The notes: generated from the letters alone by a model not told the origin. Counted from the first letter of the stretch, positions 1-9,187 are shown. The stretch is DNA of 64,000 bases from JAHEKD01 sp965215945 (GCA_965215945.1 CBDCFC010000046.1:1-64000); one strand, 5' to 3'. Numbers and translations: made by a program.

Positions 1-157
1 GATAGTGGGATGATTATTCATGTTCGAAGCCTAGCAAGAACTCAAGGCGAATAAAACTGCTTTTTTAATGTATGAATTGACATTCAGGAGTTTTTGACGA
101 TAATCCCGATCATTAATTTTATTTAATGAAAACCAATGCTTATATATGAGGGTTCTA

Positions 158-676
158 ATGAAAACAATTAAATTGCTTTTAAGTATTTCGATGGTGCTAT
201 TTCTATCTGCCTGCGGTGGCAGTAGTAGCTCGGGCGGTGGCGGTGGAAATAACCAGTTTGCTGGAACATATAGCGGGAATCATACAGTGAATTTCAGTGC
301 GGGTGGTACGAATACGTCTGATGTGGTTTTTTTGACTTTAACTGTAAATGGAGACGGCTCTTACCGAATTGTTGATGGTGATGGCGGTGCCGGAACAGTG
401 CCAGCTGTTGGAACATTAGCCGGGAATCGTTTTGATGCCACGGGAACTGGAACGGGAACAGTGGACGGAATAACCTGCAATATGAGAAGTAGATACTCAG
501 GTACAATTGCTAATAATAGGGCGGTTGGTTCCACCTCCGGCTCAGCAACATGTAACGTTTCGGGTACCAATGTTAATGTGAGTTTTTCAGGGCGATTTGA
601 TTTGCCAAAAACTGGCAATGCAAGAGCACCTAGAAATGGTTCAATAATGAGTAAAACAGCGCCGTTATTCCAATAA
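158..676 (+). CDS. Small glycine/serine-rich lipoprotein, function unknown
   Basis: A 172-residue protein with a short basic, hydrophobic signal peptide ending in a lipobox (Leu-Ser-Ala-Cys, Cys19), followed by a Gly/Ser-rich tether. It is therefore expected to be lipid-anchored in the envelope. The rest is rich in Gly, Thr and Val with alternating polar and hydrophobic residues, suggesting a small beta-sandwich; two cysteines near the middle could pair. An in-frame ATG at 146 also exists, but the sequence GAGGG at 148-152 sits at the right distance to be the ribosome site for the ATG at 158, so the later start is preferred. No family was recognised. It stands alone, convergent to the ast operon. 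Confidence 0.7.
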   Translation: MKTIKLLLSISMVLFLSACGGSSSSGGGGGNNQFAGTYSGNHTVNFSAGGTNTSDVVFLTLTVNGDGSYRIVDGDGGAGTVPAVGTLAGNRFDATGTGTGTVDGITCNMRSRYSGTIANNRAVGSTSGSATCNVSGTNVNVSFSGRFDLPKTGNARAPRNGSIMSKTAPLFQ

Positions 677-981
677 TCAGTCAACGGGATACAGTAAGTA
701 ATCTCGTTTAATGTGCTTTATGAACTGCTAGTAAACTCTTGATGTCCAATTCCTAGGGCTTTTTCTATGAATTCTAATTTTTGGACTTCCTGTTATAAAC
801 AGCGCAGCGATTATTGGTGAAATGATCGCCCGGTTTTAGATAACTTTTGATGAATTGCATTTTCTCAAAATCAGGATATGAATTAAAGTAAATCACAGAG
901 CTTGACGTATTTAAGTCCAGAAAAGCAAGAAATTTCAGTCCGTGAAAAATTAACAAATCTAGGTTCGTTTATATGATTTAC
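677..981. other. Intergenic region with no recognised feature
   Basis: About 305 bases between the lipoprotein gene and the convergent end of astC. A 60-codon minus-strand reading frame (774-956) lies here but has no visible ribosome site and resembles no known protein. I saw no clear terminator hairpin, RNA gene or repeat. Confidence 0.5.
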
Positions 982-2193
982 TTAACTATTCAAATCTTTT
1001 AAAGCTAATTCGAATTTATCCAATCCTTCGTCAATATCTCGATTGGGAATAATCAGTGATGGTGCTAATCTCATCACATTCGGCCCGGCAACTAACACTA
1101 ACAGTTGTTGTGCAAGTGCCGCATTAAGTACATCACGTGAACGGCCATGCATTTTTTTGTTTAATACACACCCGATTAAAAGGCCTTTGCCGCGGAAACT
1201 ATCAAAAATCTTGTGTTTGCTGTTAATTTTTTTCAAACCCTTGATCATGCGGTTATGTTTTGACTTAACACCATCTAGCACCTTTTTACTGCTGATTGTA
1301 TCTAACACGGTTTCGGCAATAGAACAACCGAGTGGATTGCCGCCATAGGTGCTACCATGCGTTCCGACTACAAAACTATCAGCGACTTTTTTTGTGGTTA
1401 GCATGGCTCCGAATGGAAAACCACCACCAATACCTTTGGCTGTGGTGAGAATATCAGGAGTAACGCCCATGTCCATATAGGCATATAGATTGCCTGTTCG
1501 ACTCGCGCCGCTTTGAACTTCATCATAAACTAAAAGTGCGTTGTGCTTATCGCACAGTTTGCGTACACCTTTAGCAAAAGCTGTGGTGGCAGGAATAATT
1601 CCACCTTCACCTTGTACCGGCTCCATCACTACCGCACAGGTTCTTCCTGATATAGTCTGTTCTAATGTTTTAAGATCATTAAAGGGCAGGTGGGTTAGGC
1701 CACCGATAGCCGGGCCAAAACCTTCAGTGTATTTGGGTTGCCCACCGACTGAAACCGTAAATAAAGTTCGACCATGGAACGATTGGCGAAAGGAAATAAT
1801 TTCATGCTTGTGATCACCATAATGATCATAAGCATAGCGCCGCGCTAATTTGAATGCCGCTTCATTGGCTTCACCTCCAGAGTTACAGAAAAAAACTCGT
1901 TCAGCAAAGGTTTTTTGACAGAATTTTTTTGCAAGTCTCAGTGCAGGTTCATTTGTCATCACGTTACTCAAGTGCCAGATTTTTTCACCTTGAGTTTTTA
2001 AAACTTCAACGAGTTTAGGATGACAGTGTCCAAGTGATGAAACCGCGATGCCGCCTGCAAAATCAATATACTCTTTACCCTGTTGATCCCAAACTCTTGA
2101 TCCTGCTCCCCTGACTGGAATGATTTCCATGGGTGAATAATTGGGTACCATCACCTGGTCAAATAAATCACGTTTAATTGTTTGCTTTGCCAT
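982..2193 (-). CDS. astC: Succinylornithine transaminase (AST pathway)
   Basis: A 403-residue class III pyridoxal-phosphate aminotransferase of the AstC/ArgD type. In the AST pathway it moves the amino group of N2-succinylornithine to 2-oxoglutarate, giving succinylglutamate semialdehyde. The NSGGEANEAA cofactor-phosphate loop lies at residues 104-113, the conserved Asp224-Glu225 in YDEVQSG, and the Schiff-base lysine is Lys253 in TTAKGIGGG. Length is normal for the family. It is the last gene of the run astA-astD-astB-astC, 8 bases after astB. AstC and ArgD cannot be separated by motifs alone; the operon decides for AstC. No succinylglutamate desuccinylase (astE) follows. Confidence 0.93.
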   Translation of the reverse strand: MAKQTIKRDLFDQVMVPNYSPMEIIPVRGAGSRVWDQQGKEYIDFAGGIAVSSLGHCHPKLVEVLKTQGEKIWHLSNVMTNEPALRLAKKFCQKTFAERVFFCNSGGEANEAAFKLARRYAYDHYGDHKHEIISFRQSFHGRTLFTVSVGGQPKYTEGFGPAIGGLTHLPFNDLKTLEQTISGRTCAVVMEPVQGEGGIIPATTAFAKGVRKLCDKHNALLVYDEVQSGASRTGNLYAYMDMGVTPDILTTAKGIGGGFPFGAMLTTKKVADSFVVGTHGSTYGGNPLGCSIAETVLDTISSKKVLDGVKSKHNRMIKGLKKINSKHKIFDSFRGKGLLIGCVLNKKMHGRSRDVLNAALAQQLLVLVAGPNVMRLAPSLIIPNRDIDEGLDKFELALKDLNS

Positions 2194-2201
2194 TCTCTTT
2201 C

Positions 2202-3539
2202 CTATTGCTGAAAAGGATATATTGATCCTAGATTTAAAATCCCAGTTAATTCATCAAGCGCAGTACGCGACTCGACCAGTAGTTGTGAATCTGCTAACGA
2301 TTGATAATCGAGTCGGTCACGGTAATGTTTATCAACCCATTGGTCAAGTCGTTCAAATAATTTTTCATCAATAATAACTGCTCGATTTATAGCTTTTGCC
2401 TCTGCCTCGGTCAACACCGCGCGTAATCGCAGGCATGCAGGTCCGCCCCCGTTAGCCATACTTTGCCGTAAATCTTTGACGATCAACTGATCAATGGGAT
2501 TATCACTATCTTTAATTTCTTGCAGGCAATCCCATACCGCTGCGCTTTCCTGACACTCCTGCGGCAGGATGAATGCCATTGTATTATCCGGCAATGTCAC
2601 AATCTGACTATTGAATAAATAACTTTTTACGGCTTGTTCGACCGTAACTTGATCGTCATTCACACGAATAAAATAAAAATCATTGTCAGCAAAAAAATCA
2701 TTAATCCTTGCCTTTAGTGCTTCTTCATCCCAAAAAGCCTGCTGGTGATAAAACAATACATTCTCATTACCAACAGCGATAACATCATTATGAAAAACAC
2801 CCTGATCGATTACATTCGGATTTTGTTGAGCTAATAAACTTGATTTGTCTTTTAGCTTATGTGAACGAATAATCGATTGGCTTGCTTCCAGTGTTTGTCT
2901 TGCCGGGAACCTGGTCGGCTTTGGCGAAGATTTGTTGAAAAAGTGCTGTCCGTAAACAAAGATTTCCAGGCCAGTTGAGTAGTGTGAACGACACAAACGA
3001 GTGTGATTGGCGGCGCCTTCATCGCCTAATGATTCATGATGTGGTAAGGGCTCATGAATTTGGAATTTCTCCTGATCGGAAAAAATTGCCTTTAAAATAT
3101 CACTTGTGGTTTTGTCTTCAATGGACCGATGTAGTTTGTTAATCAAATTGGCTGGTGTCAGGTGTAATTTTTGGTCTTCCGTATCTGCGCTTGGCGAAAC
3201 AGTGGCTGCATTAGCCGTCCACATCGAAGATGCAGAGCACGCTGCCCGGAATAAATCAGGCGTTGTTTTGAAAGCTTTTTCAATGATTTCAGTCTCGCTA
3301 CCACTGAAACCGCATCGCTTTAAAAACCCGATAGAAGGGCGCTCCTGTGGCGGTAACACAGCTTGAGCCAAACCTATATCGTGCAAGGCTTTCATTTTTC
3401 TTAAGCCCTGTTTGGCCGCTTCTTTTGGGTTTGATATATTACCCTGATTAGCATGTGAAGCCACATTGCCCAGGGACAAGCCGGAATAATTATGAGTTGG
3501 TCCGACTAATCCATCGAAGTTAAATTCCCTCGCCGTCAT
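2202..3539 (-). CDS. astB: N-succinylarginine dihydrolase
   Basis: A 445-residue AstB. It hydrolyses N2-succinylarginine to N2-succinylornithine, two ammonia and CO2, the second AST step. The N-terminus FNFDGLVGPTHNYSGLS is the family hallmark. The segment HNDVIAVGNENVLF carries the expected catalytic His, and GGGPACLRLRAVLT near the C-terminus carries the nucleophilic Cys of this amidinotransferase-fold enzyme. Full length for the family (about 445). Its ATG overlaps the last codons of astD by 4 bases, indicating translational coupling inside the ast operon. Confidence 0.96.
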   Translation of the reverse strand: MTAREFNFDGLVGPTHNYSGLSLGNVASHANQGNISNPKEAAKQGLRKMKALHDIGLAQAVLPPQERPSIGFLKRCGFSGSETEIIEKAFKTTPDLFRAACSASSMWTANAATVSPSADTEDQKLHLTPANLINKLHRSIEDKTTSDILKAIFSDQEKFQIHEPLPHHESLGDEGAANHTRLCRSHYSTGLEIFVYGQHFFNKSSPKPTRFPARQTLEASQSIIRSHKLKDKSSLLAQQNPNVIDQGVFHNDVIAVGNENVLFYHQQAFWDEEALKARINDFFADNDFYFIRVNDDQVTVEQAVKSYLFNSQIVTLPDNTMAFILPQECQESAAVWDCLQEIKDSDNPIDQLIVKDLRQSMANGGGPACLRLRAVLTEAEAKAINRAVIIDEKLFERLDQWVDKHYRDRLDYQSLADSQLLVESRTALDELTGILNLGSIYPFQQ

Positions 3540-5008
3540 AGCGTCACTCCAGGCGCTAAGTTTTCTGGGAGCTTAATGGAACCTGATTCAAGTGATGCGA
3601 CCGGGTAGGCACAATAGTCGGCTGCATAGTAAGCACTGGCACGGTGATTACCGCTGAGGCCGATTCCGCCAAAAGGTGCGTTGCTACTGGCACCGGTTGT
3701 CTGAGTGTTCCAGTTGACAATGCCCGCGCGTATTTTTTGATGGAATAAGTCATAGTCCTGTTTTTGACCACCAAGTAATCCTGCGGCAAGGCCAAATCGA
3801 GTCTGGTTAGCTTTTTGAATTGCTGATTCGAAATCGTCATATCGAATAGTTTGCAAAAGCGGCCCAAAATATTCCTGATCCGGGGTTTCAACGTCTGTTA
3901 CGTCAATAATCCCAGGTGATGCAAAGCCGGTTTGCTCATCCAAATGTTTTAGCTCCAATAAAGAGGTGGCGCCCAGTTCAATCAAACGTTGATAAGCTTG
4001 CCTTAATCCTTTGGCAGCTATACTACTTACAACTGGCCCCATGAAAGGAGCAGGTTTATCATTATGTTTTCCAATCACCAGTTTGCTAGTTGCGTGAACC
4101 AAAAAAGTGATGAGCTCATCGCCAGTGTTTCCTTGTGGAATAAACAAGCGCCTGGCACAAGTACAACGCTGCCCGCTGGTAATAAACGCAGATTGGATAA
4201 TGGTATAAATCAGCGACTTGATATCATCGATGCTTTTCACAATTAAGGGGTTATTGCCGCCCATTTCTAATGCCAGTATTTTTTCAGGCTGCCCCGAGTA
4301 TTGCTGATGCAATAGTTTTCCGGTGCTGGCGCTGCCGGTAAATAGTAATCCATCGATGCCCGGGTGGGAGGCCAGGGCTTTGCCGGTTTCAACTTCACCC
4401 TGCAGTAAATTAATTACACCATCCGGCAAGCCGGTTTGTTGCCAGAGTTGAATCGTAAATTCTGCTGTATGAGGGGTTAATTCACTGGGTTTGAATACAA
4501 TCGTATTGCCGGCTATTAATGCAGGAACGATGTGTCCATTGGGTAAATGCCCGGGAAAGTTATAGGGGCCGTAAACCGCAAGAACGCCATGTGGCTTATG
4601 CCGCAAAGCCTGTATCATTGAACCATTATCGTTGACTTGGGTGCCGGTGCGTTCATGATAGGCATTGATGGAAATTTGTATTTTTCCTTTCATGGCAGCG
4701 ACCTCTGTCAACGCTTCCCAAACAGGTTTGCCCATCTCTGAGCCGATAATTTCAGCTAGTTCTTGTTTGTTTTGTTCGAGTAATTCCGCAAAATTAGTTA
4801 GATATTCAATTCGATCCTCAAGATTTAACGATGACCATAATTCAAATGCATTTCGTGCCGCACTAACTGCTAAATCAACTTGATTTATATCAGCATTATT
4901 TCCTGACCAAACGCTAGTATTTGTTGCCGGATCGATTGAATGAAATTCCGAACCATTACCGGCAAGCCACTTACCGTCGATAAATTGTTCGCCTTTAAAC
5001 ATTGCCAT
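3536..5008 (-). CDS. astD: N-succinylglutamate 5-semialdehyde dehydrogenase
   Basis: A 490-residue NAD-dependent aldehyde dehydrogenase. It oxidises succinylglutamate semialdehyde to N-succinylglutamate, the fourth AST step. Catalytic residues are visible: Asn150 in YNFPGHLPNG, Glu248 in LEMGGNNP and the nucleophile Cys282 in GQRCTCARR. GSASTGKLLH around residue 226 is part of the cofactor-binding site. PYNFPGHLPNGHI is typical of AstD rather than of generic aldehyde dehydrogenases. It lies between astA and astB in one minus-strand transcript, starting 44 bases after the astA stop. Confidence 0.94.
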   Translation of the reverse strand: MAMFKGEQFIDGKWLAGNGSEFHSIDPATNTSVWSGNNADINQVDLAVSAARNAFELWSSLNLEDRIEYLTNFAELLEQNKQELAEIIGSEMGKPVWEALTEVAAMKGKIQISINAYHERTGTQVNDNGSMIQALRHKPHGVLAVYGPYNFPGHLPNGHIVPALIAGNTIVFKPSELTPHTAEFTIQLWQQTGLPDGVINLLQGEVETGKALASHPGIDGLLFTGSASTGKLLHQQYSGQPEKILALEMGGNNPLIVKSIDDIKSLIYTIIQSAFITSGQRCTCARRLFIPQGNTGDELITFLVHATSKLVIGKHNDKPAPFMGPVVSSIAAKGLRQAYQRLIELGATSLLELKHLDEQTGFASPGIIDVTDVETPDQEYFGPLLQTIRYDDFESAIQKANQTRFGLAAGLLGGQKQDYDLFHQKIRAGIVNWNTQTTGASSNAPFGGIGLSGNHRASAYYAADYCAYPVASLESGSIKLPENLAPGVTL

Positions 5009-5052
5009 TAAAATTGTTAATAATTAATTGCCGATAACCGGGGTTAACAAGG

Positions 5053-6066
5053 TCAAGCGTTGACAAATCTGACTTTATCACCCGCCGATAATTGCAAAAC
5101 ATTAGCCAAATCTGTATCAATTGTTATTTGATCATCATTGCGATATTTCAGCTTGCCTTTACTGAGTCTGAAATCTTTCAGATTAGTATTACAAGCTAAA
5201 TAGGTAGTTTCATCTTCAACCGTTTCGATGTTGCTGACAATCGCAGATTGACTATTCTCGACTGTGCGAATTTCACTGATCGGACATTTGATCAATGGCC
5301 CCGCATCGAATACATCAACACAGCCATCTGTGCGAAACCCTTCACGTTCAAGCATTTTTAAGGCGGGAACTGTTTGTTCATGGGTTTCTCCTATCATCGC
5401 CTGCGCTTTTTCGGGTAGCAAGCGGATGTAGATAGGATATTTAGGCATCATGTCGGCGATGAACTGAAAATGGCCCAGTGCATTGAACTGGTCAGCTTCA
5501 ATAAAATCCATCGGGAAAAAATGTCCGCCCAGGTTGTTCCAAAATGCGGATTGACCATTTTCATCCACTTTGCCGCGCATTTCAGCGATAACAAACTCAG
5601 GGAAACGGTTAATAAACTCGGCCATGAACAAAAATCGACTTCTTGAAAGCAGTTTGCCATTGCCGTCTTTGCGGTAATCAGAGGTTAAAAACAGACTGAC
5701 AATTTCTGCGCAGCCTCGATGTTCCTCAACCATTTGCAACACGCGCACAGGCTCGTAGAATTCCAGCTCCAGAGAAGTATGGGTCAGATTAAGCACGCGA
5801 AAAGCATAAAACGGACGGTGGATACCAACCGTTGAATATATGCCGCAACAACCGGCAATCCGGCCAGTTAGCGGATCCTCCATGACAAAAAAATAGTATT
5901 CATTGTCAGGTTGATCAATCTCAGCCGAAAAGCTCGCAACTGTGTGTTCCAGCTTGCTGAGCATACTTTCCACATTATCAGTGAAGTTAGTCATGCCTGG
6001 TCCTGATTCTCTTGCCAGTTGCAACAGTGACTCTAAGTCTTCAATTTTTGCAGGACGTATGAGCAT
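5053..6066 (-). CDS. astA: Arginine N-succinyltransferase
   Basis: A 337-residue AstA. It transfers succinyl from succinyl-CoA to the alpha-amino group of arginine, the committing step of the AST route. The N-terminus MLIRPAKIEDLESLLQLA and the GNGKLLSRSRFLFMAEF segment (acyl-CoA-binding, GNAT-like) are characteristic of the family, and length is normal. It is the first gene of the ast operon, unlike the E. coli order where astC is first. It is transcribed divergently from an Lrp/AsnC regulator across a 110-base AT-rich gap, a setting that suggests arginine- or nitrogen-responsive control. Confidence 0.95.
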   Translation of the reverse strand: MLIRPAKIEDLESLLQLARESGPGMTNFTDNVESMLSKLEHTVASFSAEIDQPDNEYYFFVMEDPLTGRIAGCCGIYSTVGIHRPFYAFRVLNLTHTSLELEFYEPVRVLQMVEEHRGCAEIVSLFLTSDYRKDGNGKLLSRSRFLFMAEFINRFPEFVIAEMRGKVDENGQSAFWNNLGGHFFPMDFIEADQFNALGHFQFIADMMPKYPIYIRLLPEKAQAMIGETHEQTVPALKMLEREGFRTDGCVDVFDAGPLIKCPISEIRTVENSQSAIVSNIETVEDETTYLACNTNLKDFRLSKGKLKYRNDDQITIDTDLANVLQLSAGDKVRFVNA

Positions 6067-6176
6067 GTAAATATGCTGATAATTGTTAATTATTCTATAC
6101 TAATATTTTATTGATAGTTATATTAACTAATTTATATTATATTTGCAGGTTAAGATTCTATTTAATGAAACCATAA
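6067..6176. promoter_or_regulatory. Divergent promoter region, astA and lrp-like regulator
   Basis: A strongly AT-rich gap between two divergent genes. For the plus strand, TTGATA at 6111-6116 and TATATT at 6133-6138 (16-base spacer) form a plausible sigma-70 promoter for the regulator. AT-rich imperfect inverted sequence around 6080-6110 could bind the Lrp-family product, which often controls itself and a divergent amino-acid gene. The binding role is inferred from position and composition only. Confidence 0.45.
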
Positions 6177-6662
6177 ATGAAAGAAAAAAATATTGAACAG
6201 CGGCTAGATCAACGTGATTGGCGAATTCTCAGCATCCTCCAGCAAGAAGGTCGAATCAGTAATGTTGAACTTGCCAAACGGGTTAATTTGACGACCACAC
6301 CATGCCTGGAACGGGTTAAGCGACTCGAACGGCAAGGTTACATCAAGGGTTATCGAGCTAGTGTGAATGCTGAAAAACTTGGCTATGGACTAGTTGTGTT
6401 CGTGCAAATACGGCTGGCTTCCGATAAAGGTCAGAATATTTATGAGTGGTTTTCGCGTGAAGTCAAATCAGTAACCAGTGTGACCGAATGTTATATGTTG
6501 GCCGGTGAATTTGATTATTTGCTCAAAGTGCTTATTAAGGATATGAAACATTTTCAGCGATTTATGGGAGAGACACTAAACAATTTGCCCGGTGTTTCAG
6601 TTACCCAGAGTCAAGTGGTGATGGAAGTTGTAAAAGAAAGCCAGTTGGCACTGACAGAATAG
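6177..6662 (+). CDS. Lrp/AsnC family transcriptional regulator
   Basis: A 161-residue feast/famine regulator. Residues about 10-65 form the winged helix-turn-helix (LDQRDWRILSILQQEGRIS, then NVELAKRVNL, then CLERVKRLERQGYI). Residues about 75-150 form the RAM/AsnC ligand-binding domain (LVVFVQIRLA, ECYMLAGEFDYLLKV). It is similar in size to Lrp and lies between the divergent ast operon and the downstream arginine-type ABC importer. The likely job is to sense an amino acid, perhaps arginine, and control one or both. Ligand and direction of control cannot be read from the sequence. Confidence 0.88.
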   Translation: MKEKNIEQRLDQRDWRILSILQQEGRISNVELAKRVNLTTTPCLERVKRLERQGYIKGYRASVNAEKLGYGLVVFVQIRLASDKGQNIYEWFSREVKSVTSVTECYMLAGEFDYLLKVLIKDMKHFQRFMGETLNNLPGVSVTQSQVVMEVVKESQLALTE

Positions 6663-6735
6663 AAAATCCATTTTCACATAAACAGTTGCAATATTCTCTG
6701 CTAACGATTACTTTATAACGCTTGTCACGCGGAGA

Positions 6736-7581
6736 ATGAAATTGTCAGACAATGTAGCAGCAATAGAACAAGCGAATACTCAGGCTGCATCACACGATTC
6801 AGCCATGGCAACTGAGGATGTTGCGGCACTGGAAATAACAGATATTTATAAGAAATTTGGTGAGCTTGAGGTTCTAAAAGGAATTTCCTTATCGGCAAAT
6901 GACCACGATGTAATTTCCATTCTGGGCAGCAGTGGCTCAGGCAAGAGCACATTTTTGCGATGTATTAATTTGCTGGAAACACCGACCAGCGGCGAAGTGA
7001 AAGTTTACGGTGAAACCATCCAGATGAGAGAAGGTAAACACGGTCCAGAAGCAGCAGACCCGCAACAGGTTCAACGAATTCGAAGCCAGCTGGCGATGGT
7101 GTTTCAGCAATTCAACCTTTGGTCACACATGACGGTCATACAAAACGTGATGGAAGCGCCTGTTCATGTCTTGAAGTTGAGCAAATCAGATGCCCAGGAG
7201 CGTGCTGAAAAGTATCTTCAACGTGTTGGCATGATTGACCGCAAAGATTTTTATCCCTCACAACTTTCAGGCGGTCAGATGCAACGTGTGGCTATTGCAC
7301 GAGCATTAGCCATGGAGCCCAAGGCGCTTTTATTCGATGAGCCGACTTCGGCACTTGATCCAGAATTAGTTAATGAAGTTTTGAAGGTTATGCGAACCTT
7401 GGCAGAGGAAGGGCGCACTATGCTTGTGGTAACCCATGAAATGGGGTTTGCACGTGAAGTGTCTGACCGGGTTATTTTTCTTCATCAAGGCCGAGTCGAG
7501 GAAAACGGTTTGCCAGATCAGGTTTTTGATGCACCCAAATCGCAACGATTTAAGGATTTTCTGTCAGGCAACCTGAAGTAG
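6736..7581 (+). CDS. Polar amino acid ABC transporter ATPase (HisP/AotP type)
   Basis: A 281-residue ATPase of the polar amino acid uptake family. Walker A GSSGSGKST is at 64-72, the Q-loop is at FQQFNLW (123-129), the signature LSGGQ is at 177-181 and Walker B LLFDEP is at 198-203 followed by the D-loop. The EGKHGPEAADPQQ insertion after the first beta-strands is typical of HisP/AotP/ArgP proteins. The first 25 or so residues are a low-complexity extension. GGAG at 6731-6734 lies almost against the ATG at 6736, so the ATG at 6805 is a possible true start. It heads a four-gene importer next to the ast operon, which suggests arginine/ornithine uptake. Confidence 0.9.
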   Translation: MKLSDNVAAIEQANTQAASHDSAMATEDVAALEITDIYKKFGELEVLKGISLSANDHDVISILGSSGSGKSTFLRCINLLETPTSGEVKVYGETIQMREGKHGPEAADPQQVQRIRSQLAMVFQQFNLWSHMTVIQNVMEAPVHVLKLSKSDAQERAEKYLQRVGMIDRKDFYPSQLSGGQMQRVAIARALAMEPKALLFDEPTSALDPELVNEVLKVMRTLAEEGRTMLVVTHEMGFAREVSDRVIFLHQGRVEENGLPDQVFDAPKSQRFKDFLSGNLK

Positions 7582-7646
7582 GGTTTTGACCTGACTCAAT
7601 TTACATTTTAATATTCGACCAACTATTTAGTTAATCAGGAGTTTTT

Positions 7647-8423
7647 ATGAAATTTTATAGATTATTAACCACAGCTATTTTGGCTGGGATTTTCGCTGTT
7701 TCAGTGCAAGCCGCTGACTGGAGTAAAGTCAGAATTGGTGTTGAAGGGGCTTACCCTCCATTCAGTGAAATGACCCCGGATGGTGAACTCGTAGGCTTTG
7801 ACATTGATATTGCCAATGCATTATGTGAGTCAATGGGCGCAGAGTGTGAATTGGTGCCGCAAGACTGGGACGGTATTATTCCGGCACTATTGGCTAAAAA
7901 ATATGACGCCATCATAGCTTCCATGTCGATCACGGAAGAGCGTAAAGAAAAAGTTGCGTTTTCTAACAAGTATTACAATACTCCGGCAAAATTTGCGCGA
8001 AAAAAAGGCTCGGATGTGGAAATTTCACCTGAAGGGTTGGCTGGGAAAACAGTGGGTGTGCAACGAGCTACCACACATGACAACTTCATTACGGCAGAAT
8101 TTCCAGATGCAAACATCAGTCGCTATGCGACACAAGATGAAGCTTATCTTGATGCAGTAGCTGGCCGAGTTGATGTACTTTTGGCGGATTCAGTGGCGAT
8201 GCAGGATGGTTTTTTAAAAACCGACCAAGGAGCTGATTGGGAATTTGTCGGTGAAGGTTATTCTGATCCAAAATATTTCGGAGAAGGGGCTGCGGTTGCG
8301 CTTCGCAAAGAAGATACGGATTTGGCTGAGATGTTCAATAAAGCGATTGATGATATTCGTGCCAATGGAACTTATAAAACTATTAATGACAAATATTTTG
8401 AATTCGACGTTTATGGCGAATAA
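7647..8423 (+). CDS. Periplasmic basic amino acid-binding protein (ArgT/AotJ type)
   Basis: A 258-residue solute-binding protein of family 3. A Sec signal peptide is visible (MKFYRLLT, a hydrophobic stretch, and Val-Gln-Ala near residues 20-22). The mature N-terminus VRIGVEGAYPPFSEM and the segment VGFDIDIANALCE are standard for lysine/arginine/ornithine- and histidine-binding proteins, and SMSITEERKEKVAFSNKYYN carries the usual ligand-site Ser and Arg. CESMGAECELVPQDWDGIIP matches basic amino acid binders. CAGGAG stands about 7 bases before the ATG. A GC-rich hairpin separates it from the permease genes. Confidence 0.92.
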   Translation: MKFYRLLTTAILAGIFAVSVQAADWSKVRIGVEGAYPPFSEMTPDGELVGFDIDIANALCESMGAECELVPQDWDGIIPALLAKKYDAIIASMSITEERKEKVAFSNKYYNTPAKFARKKGSDVEISPEGLAGKTVGVQRATTHDNFITAEFPDANISRYATQDEAYLDAVAGRVDVLLADSVAMQDGFLKTDQGADWEFVGEGYSDPKYFGEGAAVALRKEDTDLAEMFNKAIDDIRANGTYKTINDKYFEFDVYGE

Positions 8424-8440
8424 AAAACATTAATCATTTT

Positions 8441-8494
8441 TCTGTCACCCCCGCGAAGCCTGCTCCACGCAGGTGGAAAGCGGGGGTCTAGAAT
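8441..8494. repeat. REP-like hairpin between binding-protein and permease genes
   Basis: A nested palindrome. Outer arms acccccgc (8447-8454) and gcgggggt (8480-8487) enclose a smaller stem cctgc/gcagg. It ends 7 bases before the permease ATG, so its right arm GGGGGT also lies where a ribosome site would be. Its position after a binding-protein gene resembles that of REP elements in the enteric his and mal transport operons, where such hairpins protect upstream mRNA from decay. Function here is inferred. Confidence 0.7.
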
Positions 8495-9187
8495 ATGGGT
8501 GACTTAATTTCTCTCTATGGTTACTGGCCTTTGATTCTCAAAGGCATGTTGTTGACTATTGAGGTTGCCATTCTCTCCCTGATAATTGCGCTGGTTTTGG
8601 GTATTGCTACAGCTCTAGCCAAACTTTCTGAATCGAAACTCCTGCAATCAATCGCAGGTGTTTACACCACCGTCATCCGTGGAATCCCTGATCTAGTGTT
8701 GATGACATTAATCTTTTTCGGCGGGCAGGTGATGGTCAATAGTCTCGGTGAAAAGTTTGGCTGGGGTTACATTGATGTTAATCCGTTTATCGCAGGCGTG
8801 CTTACTATCGGGTTTATATTTGGTGCTTACATGGGTGAAACCTTTCGCGGTGCCATCATGGCGGTATCAAAAGGAGAAATTGAAGCTGGGCATGCCTACG
8901 GCATGACACTATTCCAGGTCTTTACCCGAATCACTTTGCCAGCAATGGTCAGACATGCGCTTCCCGGATTTGGCAATAACTGGCTGGTATTGGTTAAAAC
9001 TACGGCTTTAGTTTCAGTCATCGGGCTACATGACATGGTCTTTAATGCCGGCATTGCCGGTGGCTCAACGCGACAACCTTTCACCTTTTATTTTGTGGTG
9101 GCGATGTTATTTTTGGTGATCACTGCGGTTTCAAATATAGGTTTGAAATGGTTGGATAAACGTTATTCAGTGGGGCTTGAGCACTAA
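8495..9187 (+). CDS. Polar amino acid ABC transporter permease (HisQ/AotQ type)
   Basis: A 230-residue inner-membrane permease with about five hydrophobic segments. The N-terminal YWPLILKGMLLTIEVAILSL and the cytoplasmic loop GEIEAGHAYGMTLFQVFTRITLP (EAA motif, contacting the ATPase) are diagnostic of the HisQ/HisM family. It overlaps the next permease gene by one base (TAATG), so the two are translationally coupled and probably form a heterodimer. There is no separate Shine-Dalgarno sequence; the GGGGGT arm of the preceding hairpin is the only candidate. Confidence 0.92.
   Translation: MGDLISLYGYWPLILKGMLLTIEVAILSLIIALVLGIATALAKLSESKLLQSIAGVYTTVIRGIPDLVLMTLIFFGGQVMVNSLGEKFGWGYIDVNPFIAGVLTIGFIFGAYMGETFRGAIMAVSKGEIEAGHAYGMTLFQVFTRITLPAMVRHALPGFGNNWLVLVKTTALVSVIGLHDMVFNAGIAGGSTRQPFTFYFVVAMLFLVITAVSNIGLKWLDKRYSVGLEH

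Noticed and set aside
774..956. 60-codon minus-strand frame in the first intergenic gap
   Set aside because: No ribosome site, no recognisable domain, composition of random AT-rich DNA.
982..2193. Calling the transaminase argD instead of astC
   Set aside because: Motifs do not separate them, but three other ast genes precede it in one operon.
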